From: Anagrus nilaparvatae
Lineage: Eukaryota; Arthropoda; Insecta; Hymenoptera; Mymaridae
DNA length: 64,000 nt
Reading direction: 5' to 3'
Assembly: GCA_022575985.1 (NCBI GenBank)
Contig: JAKSXM010000272.1
Location: 2,976,001-3,040,000 of the forward strand
Below are positions 56,851 through 64,000 of this stretch, one piece after another (position 1 is the stretch's first letter; every line of letters starts with the position of its first letter). The notes beneath the pieces were generated by a model, which searched no databases, was not told the DNA's origin, and saw only the letters and a list, made by a program, of their open reading frames with translations. The translations under genes and the position numbers were made by a program.

Positions 56851-57305
56851 TGTTAATGGAATTTAATAGGTTTTTTTAGAGGAAAGTATTAGACTGAATT
56901 ATGAAATAAAAAGACGATGATTTGTGTGAATTCCACTTAAAAGTTTAAGATTTATTTGAATTATATTAATAAAAACGGTTTACATGATTGAACTGCAAAA
57001 GGAGCACGTTTTCTAAAATAAAAGTCTTAATAAAGAACACGATCTCTTTTGTACGAGAGTTCGAGAGCAAGAAGAACGAGCGCGCGTCGTGTAGAAAGAA
57101 GAGACCGGCAACTTCGCTGCTGTCGGCGTCGCGCGTGCAGAAAACGTGGTCCTTTAGCGTATATGTGATACACGCATACTAACATGAACGTATCTTTATC
57201 TCTCTTTGCAGTATAACGGTAATTATTTAAATACAATTATTGATATTAAGATACTGCAAAGAGAAATCAAGATATATTAGAAATATTCCTGTTTTCGCAC
57301 AAACA
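56851..57305 (-). repeat. 5' LTR of BEL/Pao element
   Basis: Minus strand ends ...CATTAACA at 56851. AATAAA near 56950, a GC-rich promoter core around 57070-57150. The outer end near 57305 (TGTTTGTGCG on the minus strand) is tentative, as only one LTR is present. A 14 bp inverted pair, TCTCTTTGCAGTAT/ATACTGCAAAGAGA, lies near 57199-57265. Confidence 0.5.
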
Positions 57306-57533
57306 GACAAAAATTGATCTTTATAATAATAATAAATGTGCTTGTTTGCGTATTTGTAACGAAAAAATATCTAGCTCACGATAAATACATGATTGACAGA
57401 ACAACAAATAAGGTAAGCCCATTTCTTTGAATCACTAAACAATTAAAAACTTTAATAAAAACTTCGTGTCAACAAATTCATACATATATACATGATATAA
57501 TTATTAAGAATAAATTTTACACGTATTTTTTCT

Positions 57534-58214
57534 GTGGGTTGTATTAAGTTTATCGATTTCATAGTGGCTGAGGAACAAGTTAATGCAATAAAATTAAAAT
57601 TACTTAAAAAACGCGTGTCTTTGGAAACTAATCTTAAAAATTTTGATGAATTTATAAATAATTGCGATACTGAAAATAATAAAATAGGATTGCAATTACG
57701 TTATGAAGCTTTTATTAATAAATTCGTTAATTTTGATCAGGTTCATGATGAAATTGAGAATATTGACATTGATAACAATCGTTCGCAAGAAAGATATTTT
57801 ATATGGAATAACTATTATTAGGTTATCGCTAGAGCTAAAAAAATTTACTCTTTGGTAAAACAATCACATGATATGTCACAATCTTTAGAATTCTCGAATT
57901 CTTCAGATGGTGATTCATGCAATCAAAATAATGGTAATAATATTCATAGGTCCTGGTCTACGAGTAAAATGAAATTACCTGAAACTACGCTTCCCACTTT
58001 TGACGGAAAATATGAAGAATGGATGTCCTTTAAGGTCACATTTCAGAAAATAATTGATAAAAACAGCAATCTTCCAAAAATACAAAGGTTATCTTATCGC
58101 AAAATTGCGGTATTTCCTACGCGGGAAATTTATTATAGGAAAGCCTGGGAAATACTTATAAAGCATATGAAATTAAACGCTTACTCATATCTCGACATCA
58201 ATCTTTATTATTAA
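57534..58214 (+). pseudogene. BEL/Pao-like gag, second element
   Basis: Plus strand. First frame 57534-57821 (an N-terminal helical region with LKLLKKRVSLETNLKNFDEF). The same frame continues after a stop near 57820 to 58214, with KLPETTLPTFDGKYEEWMSF, the capsid-like core of BEL/Pao gag. It is a different family from the minus-strand BEL element next door; the two are head to head about 230 bp apart. Confidence 0.75.
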
Positions 58215-58900
58215 AGCTGCCGCATCAAGATAAAGAAACTCCTGCGGGTCTAATTGTCCTTGCCAATGAGTCTCAGCAGCACATAGAATCATTTAATTCA
58301 TTAGACGCAAAATCTAATCCTCAAATGTTCGTTCAAATAATTGAAGATAAATCACATAAGAATACGTTAGATAAATGGGAAGAAAGCTTAACGGGAACAG
58401 AATATCCCACTTTTAAAAAATTAATTGATTTTTTATATCATACTGCTATAAAACGTAACTCAGATATCGCTAATTCAACGTAAAAAACTTGACAACCATA
58501 AAGTATTAGTAACTACTGATAAAAAGTGCATATTATGCCCCGAGTCTCATCCTCTTTACAAGTGCCCTAAATTTAATTTACTAAAGGTTCCTGAAAAAAT
58601 TAAAATATTAAAGGATGCTTCGTTGTGTAATAACTGTCTTCGCTCGCATCCTGACAAGAAATTCCTTTTTGGGAATTGTAGATAATGTGACAAAAGGTAT
58701 AGCACATTACTTTATTTATTTAAAAAATCTAATCAAGACACAGAGGTCAAATCTGTATCGAAACCGTCTAGTTCATGACTATATTCTAAGAATTTCGATG
58801 TTATTTTAACATCTAACGCTTAGATAACTGCACATTCATTAATGACTGGCGCTATGATGCAAGTTTTTGATTCAAAACAAAATTTGTTACGAAAAAAAAT
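58215..58900 (+). pseudogene. BEL/Pao-like gag C-terminus, second element
   Basis: Gag continues with LDKWEESLTGTEYPTFKKL near 58390, then zinc-knuckle sequences CILCPESHPLYKC (near 58530) and CNNCLRSHPDKK (near 58630) in shifting frames. The protease is not convincingly present. Confidence 0.65.
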
Positions 58901-59334
58901 TTTTATCACAGTGGGACGTCACCTTAAGCACAAAATTACACCTTTTTTTTATAAAAATAACTTTTTTTTTAATAAAAGCACGCAGCATATAAATTCAAGC
59001 GTGTATGGCTGAATACATAACCTTTTGGAGTTATTTCGTAAAATAAATCATTAACACTTATTTATTTATAATATAAATTATAATATAAATTATAATATTT
59101 ATTTATTTAATACATATCTATTAATATTGTTAATACACATCCAATATATTTTATGTCAATATTTTAACACATCAATACAAAGAATATAGAATACAAAGTG
59201 AACTGCAAAATGTCGGATGAACAACTGACTTCGTTAGTGCTTCTCATGTAGTAACAAATAATTGACAATAGAGAGCGCCACTAACTAGACTCCATTACTT
59301 TTCCTTAAAGAGATACAGAAAATATATGGTCACG
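58901..59334. other. AT-rich junction between BEL gag and integrase fragment
   Basis: No gene. Protease, RT and RNase H that should lie between gag and integrase are missing. Confidence 0.5.
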
Positions 59335-60425
59335 TGGGAATAGTTAAATGTTTAAGAATATTTTATGAAAGTTTTTGTTATCTTAAGATTAGACGAAAAA
59401 TCACTAATTCGTTTTTGCGATTCTTGCCAAACAAATAAACATTATTTATGAAGTAATTATTCTTTAGCACAATCAATAATACCTGAGTCACCCAACAACT
59501 TATTATCTATTGACTTTATTGGGACTTTTTGCACATTTACAGGGGGTGTAAAATGTATTTTAACAACAGCTGAAGCTTTCTCAAAATTTGTGCTTTTATA
59601 CTCTCTTAATAACCAAAATGACTCAGCTGTATTAAGAAGATTTTCAGAAGATTATTTTATCAAATATGGAAAACCGAAAAGAATTCATATGGGTCATGGA
59701 ACTCAATTTACGTCTAAAAAATTTTTGAAAACTTTAAAAGAACATGGTATACAACCGATTTTTTCATCTATTATACATCAACAAAAGAAAGAATTTGTGA
59801 AAAGAATTCATCGTGAAATTAACAGATTTTTTAGAAGACATATGAATGGTAAGCATACTGACTGGGCAAAATATGTTTCTATAATACAGAATTGTATGAA
59901 CCATACTCATCATGAGACCACTGAATTTGTACCACAGGAATTACATCTTGAAAAAAAATTGAAAGATTCAGGGAAAACGATATTCCCAAAGTCGACAAAA
60001 TGGCTCAAGAACAAAGAATTTACTTAGCAAACAGAAGGAAACGTAATAAACCTGAAAGAAGAAGACTTCAAATGAATAAAAATGAAAATATTATTAAGTA
60101 CTGTGTAGGTGATCTCGGGTTAATTAAAACTCTTAACGTATCAGATTCAGCTAGTAAATTAGTAGCTAAATTTATGGAAATTTATGAAGTTCCTTACCTG
60201 CTTTCAAAAAAATTCGGACAATTCACTTTTTTATTAGTAAATACTGATACAATGGCAGAAAGAGGAAAATTTTATGCTCTATTATCTCTTTTTCGTCCTT
60301 ATTACAAAAATGGGCAAACAAAAGAAGAGACAAAGAGATGTAATCAGAACAATTTTAGCTTAGTTAGAAGATCTAATCGTAATTTATCGAAGACAAACAA
60401 AAGAACACCGAGAAAAAGAAAGTAA
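59335..60425 (+). pseudogene. Ty3/gypsy-like integrase, one catalytic Asp lost
   Basis: Zinc-binding HHCC region: HVGIVKCLRIFYESFCYLKI (59330) and, in another frame, CDSCQTNKH. Core: LLSIDFIGTF carries the first Asp (59505). GKPKRIHMGHGTQFTS (59670) has Gly where the second catalytic Asp stands in SDHGTQF-type sequences. The Glu lies in the KRIHREINRFF helix. C-terminus: a VGDL..IKTLNVSDSASKLVAKF module with YEVPYLLS (GPY/F-type, one residue changed) ending YKNGQTKEE. A frameshift lies at 60000-60027. Confidence 0.75.
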
Positions 60426-60642
60426 GTTACAGCAACAAAAAGAAGCTCACAAAAGAGAGTTAGAAAGGCATGAGAAGGAACTGGAAAATTGCTACTAGCA
60501 GTTCAATGAACGCGAACCAATAGAAACTGGCATATTTCTTCCGATATCAGAAATTAATGAGTCTATAAGTGGAAATTATCAAAAAACAAGTACAATTCAA
60601 AAGAAAATACTAAATATAGTTAAATTTATAGAAGAAGAATAG
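60388..60642 (+). pseudogene. Coiled-coil tail after integrase
   Basis: A frame overlapping the end of integrase reads KESKLQQQKEAHKRELERHE, a highly charged predicted coiled coil, then (after one stop near 60498) EPIETGIFLPISEINESISG to a stop at 60642. It may be a C-terminal extension or the start of a third ORF of the same element. I do not recognise a family. Confidence 0.35.
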
Positions 60643-60784
60643 GTTAGCAGGGCTAGTAAAATCAACGGATATCCTAGTCTAAAACAAAGCCCATTTGAAA
60701 GATGCCCAACTAAATCGACTTTAGTATCGAAACAACTTTTCCTTGACAAAAAGCTGAGCTTCTGTAAATAATTTTAGAAGACAA

Positions 60785-61820
60785 CTAAAAAGGCCGCGTC
60801 AGTCGCATCCTTCCTGTCAAGGCTCCTGGCTAACCTAGGGGGGCCCAAACCAGGAAAGCGAAGACTCCTGATGCCCGTGGTGAACACTGTTCTGCTATAC
60901 GACTCAGAAGTATGGGCGAACGCCGCCCGAATGAAGAAGTACAGGCAGAAGATCTGCTCTGTATAGAGACAAGCGGCACTCAGGATCGCCAGCGCATATC
61001 ATACAGTATCACTATCGACGATTCAGGTGGAAGCTAGTGTCCTTCCCATTGACCTGCTTGCATGGGAGCGAAAATTTATATACGAAAGTGTAGAGGAGCG
61101 CAAAGTGGCTTCTACCCACGCCCGCTATAACACTATGATTACGTGGCAGGGACTATGGGACAGCGACAAGTGTGGCCGGTGGACGCACAGACTGATTCTT
61201 GACCTGGAGGCTTGGACAGGACGCAAACATTGGGAGGTGGATTTCTATCTCACCCAGTTCTTAACAGGTCACGGATACTTCTGTGACATGTTGAAGAAGT
61301 AGCACAAGGTGTTAACGCGGCAATGCCTACACTGTCCGGGTGAGGTAGATACCGTAGAGCATACATTCTTCGGATGTGTGTGCTACTCGAGGGGCGCCCG
61401 CCCTTCCCGACTTGGAGACCAGAGACGGTGGTCCCGAAAATGTTACGGAGTTCTGAAAATTGGAACAAAGTAGCAGAGTACGTAAGGGCTACCTTGTTAA
61501 AGAAAAGGGAGAAGGGCTTTCTATCGTAGAGAGCTATTCTGTCACTAGGCTGGGGGAAGGCAGCGGTCAGTTACCTACACTGCTCATCCCAAACTGAAGT
61601 TATACCTGAAAAGGGAGTTCCAGTTTGGGGAAAACAAGCGAAGAGGGGTTTATAGTGTATTTATCCAGTAAAAACCTGAGACTTAGCCAACGACCGCGTT
61701 CACCGTTAATCTTCCAGTTGTACACTTTTTACAACTGGGCGATCATATAAATTTGCGGGTCTTTAAGACCCGCAAACACTCCTTGGCTGATGCAAGATTC
61801 ACAAAATTTCCTTGACAATA
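60785..61820 (+). mobile_element. 5'-truncated R1-like element, copy F
   Basis: Starts in the RT thumb region (KAASVASFLSRLLANLGGPK) and continues through LLYDSEVWANAARMKKYRQK. The C-terminal EVDFYLTQFLTGHGYF and CLHCPGEVDTVEHTFFGC follow. Stops occur at about 60964 and 61300. The 3' UTR (61531-61820) has a fully paired stem at 61752-61776 (TTTGCGGGTC, TTTAA, GACCCGCAAA). There is no long poly(A); it ends near TTGACAATATATAATTATAA. Confidence 0.8.
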
Positions 61821-62790
61821 TATAATTATAAAACTCATTATATAATATAAAACTCATACACCACGTTGGCACGGACTCTCGGAGGATTCAGCGTTTTGTG
61901 CATAAAAGAAAGAACGAACTCTCCATTCTTTAAGCTGGTTTTCGACTCTCCTCGCAGGCGATTAACTGTAGTAAAGGCACTAGATACCTGCAGATATCCA
62001 TAGTATTTTGGAATTAATCGTGGAATTTGGTGTCCTGGTGAAGAACTTCTAATGAACGTTTTACATCGAGATGCTATTAGTCATCTTTAGGTAAGATTGC
62101 TCTGTATAAAGAGTTTTTACCTTTTTACGTTCATATACAATATGCCAAGAAGGTTTAGCGCTTGTCACGTTATTATATTATATATGAGTATTTTTATATA
62201 TTAGTGTGAGTTCTACTGTCACTCTCTTTAGTTTTTACTTTACTAGATTCAACTGCGCTTCGCGCAGAGAAGTTATTGTATGATGTATAATATTTATTGA
62301 AGATAAGTAACACAAAATTTATGCCAAATTTAAATAATTGATTTGTAGTTCTTGAGAGGTTAGCGAATTGCTATGGTAATAATTTTTACAGAACTGTACC
62401 ATCTGGTTGCCCTGCTTAATATAATTTGTTTGAAAATTGAGATCACTATTATAGTAGTGCCTAAAAGCCCAAGAAAGGGCTTAAATTTTGAAATAGTTCA
62501 AGCAATATTTAAACACAGCAACCTGTGAGTGTTAGGAGAGTGACTGTTAGAAGACCTTTCCTATTTTATATTATTTCCGATTTTGCTGATTTTTTCTGTT
62601 TTCAACACAGGTTCATATTAAAAAAAGGGAAAAAAATTATCACGATTATTCGGAAATTCGTTTTATTATAAATCTTTTGATCTTTGTCTCTTAATTTATG
62701 TTCCTCTAAACCAAAAATTGAACCTTAATTTATATTGATCTTTATTGTATATGAAATTTGTAATGAATAAATCATATCAGTAATCTTCTT
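61821..62790. other. Unassigned region
   Basis: 61860-62100 is less AT-rich and ends with an AG-GTAAGA splice-donor-like site near 62091, but no reading frame or family is recognised. The rest is AT-rich. Confidence 0.35.
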
Positions 62791-62794
62791 TTAA

Positions 62795-63547
62795 CCGATT
62801 ACCGCCGGCGCGGCCAAAACGTGCCACTTTATGATAATTCTGAAACTTCTTTGTATTATTAGCTCTAAATTTATATCTGGGGGTTTTTGAGGTTGCTGAT
62901 TTCAAATATGAACTCAAAAAAGTCATAAAATTTCATCTAGGGGCGGTAAATTAGAGTAAAAAGGTGTGAAAAATCAATTTTAATAAAAGGCTTTATTTTT
63001 AATTGAAAAACTCTATCAGGGGGTTTCTTACGTTGCTTATTTCAAATAAAAGTTTCAAGTAAAGTTTTATGATTTTTTATGGTGATATTTGAGATCAGCA
63101 ACCTCCAAAACCCCCGATGATTGTTTTACAGTAAGAATAAAGAATTTTATAAAAAAAGAATAAAGAATTTTTAAAAATATTGTTTTTTTACCCCTTTTCA
63201 CCCTAATTTTCTAACCCTAGATGAAATTTTATAATTCTTTTGAGTTAAAATTTGAAATCAGCAGCCTCGAAAACTCCCAGATTTAAATTTAGAGCTAATA
63301 ATACTAAGAAGTTTCAGAATTATAATAAAGTGGCACGTTTTGGCCGCAAAATAGCGTAAAAAAGGCATGTTTTTGATGTTTCTACCCTTTGTACACCTTT
63401 TTTGAAGGGCTGTACACGAAAAATGAACATAAAACTTAATAGCCAATAAGATTTTGGACCAGAAACCATTTTTTATTTTTATTTTTTATAAAAATTTAAC
63501 CTGAAAAAACTCAAGTGGCACGTTTTGGCCGCGCCGGCGGTAATCGG
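62795..63547. mobile_element. 753 bp MITE with TTAA sites and GC-rich ends (piggyBac-like)
   Basis: TTAA at 62791-62794 and 63548-63551. Ends CCGATTACCGCCGGCGCGG.. over 35 bp inverted repeats that include GGCCAAAACGTGCCACTT. The interior is a second palindrome: 62813-63120 pairs with 63125-63348, so a third copy of GTGGCACGTTTTGGCC sits internally at 63330. No transposase. Confidence 0.8.
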
Positions 63548-63551
63548 TTAA

Positions 63552-64000
63552 ATTGAAACAGCTAAAAATCTCTCTTGCAAATTTTATTTGCTTCTGTATT
63601 TACCACGAACATGTTTTACAATATACTCCGTATGTAACTGTCGAAATCTTTTGTCTTGCAGAATGCTGTTGTAAAATTACCTTCAGAGAAATTTGTTCAC
63701 AAATTTTACCCCTATGCTTTGTCTAATGATATCTCCATTATTAATGTTAGCTTTTTAAAAGAGAATTTCAAAATTTCATTTGACACTTTCAATTTTGATT
63801 TTTGACCGTAAAAAATATGATTGTCCCTATCTACCAGTAATTATCTTTAAAATAAACTTTATTAACGTGGAGTATGTTTATAGGCAGGGGTTTCAAGCAT
63901 CTCATATGGGAAGGAGGCACAAATGTGCCATATTTGTGGGGGAGGGGTGCCACATGAAATTAGTATAATTTCGATGTAGGGACTTAAAATAAATTTAAAA
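63552..64000. other. Spacer to window end
   Basis: No gene recognised. Short plus-strand frames here lack domain features. Confidence 0.4.

Larger units (their letters stand above)
51967..57305 (-). mobile_element. BEL/Pao LTR retrotransposon, 3' half missing, split by minisatellite
   Basis: Minus strand: LTR (57305-56851), priming site, leader, gag (55871 on), protease, RT start (to 53354), a 1.1 kb insertion (52264-53344), then more RT (52254-51967). RNase H, integrase and the 3' LTR are absent; the element ends against the tandem array at 51966. One frameshift lies within gag near 55215. Confidence 0.8.

Noticed and set aside
57199..57265. Inverted TCTCTTTGCAGTAT pair as a microRNA precursor
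   Set aside because: Loop too long, stem too short, and it lies inside or at the edge of an LTR.

Overview
This 64 kb window looks like AT-rich, gene-poor nuclear DNA of an invertebrate, most likely an insect. The evidence is the mix of mobile elements: R1-like non-LTR retrotransposons (RNA-copied elements without long terminal repeats), Ty3/gypsy and BEL/Pao LTR retrotransposons, and many small non-autonomous DNA transposons in long A+T tracts. I found no intact host gene, no rRNA and no convincing tRNA gene. Every recognisable coding stretch belongs to a mobile element or a decayed gene and carries stops, frameshifts or deletions. The species cannot be fixed from the sequence alone.

Layout. 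1-2.7 kb: R1-like copy A, cut by the window edge and missing its reverse transcriptase (RT). 2.9-7.95 kb: minus-strand Ty3/gypsy element with one LTR. 8.5-9.2 kb: R1 3' tail abutting a truncated foldback element. 10.5-12.6 kb: minus-strand R1 RT split by two DNA transposons, an 879 bp palindrome with CACAGTG ends and a 168 bp hairpin element. 13.7-16.4 kb: BEL/Pao 3' end, a decayed gene of a widespread uncharacterised animal family, and an LTR fragment. 18.3-19.3 kb: TTAA-flanked palindrome. 20.15-22.2 kb: R1 copy D, then a Ty3/gypsy gag-PR-RT remnant. 22.5-22.85 kb: a smaller palindrome. 24.7-28.5 kb: R1 copy E, then a Ty3/gypsy gag-PR-RT remnant. 28.5-43.8 kb: mostly AT-rich DNA with tandem arrays, a 3 kb candidate inverted-repeat element and an LTR with its polypurine tract. 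43.8-52 kb: a ~500 bp tandem array split by a 6.9 kb TA-flanked element that itself contains a 3.5 kb nested foldback. 52-57.3 kb: minus-strand BEL/Pao element broken by a 25 bp minisatellite flanked by a 9 bp duplication. 57.5-60.6 kb: BEL gag next to a Ty3/gypsy-type integrase. 60.8-61.8 kb: R1 copy F. 62.8-63.5 kb: a second TTAA-flanked palindromic element.

The strongest unexplained theme is foldback DNA. At least seven large inverted-repeat structures occur, several with exact target-site duplications (TSDs). In two cases (10585-11463 and 11783-11950) removing the insert and one duplication makes the interrupted R1 RT frame continuous. This fixes the element boundaries from the sequence itself. 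These elements carry no transposase in the window and must have been moved by enzymes encoded elsewhere.
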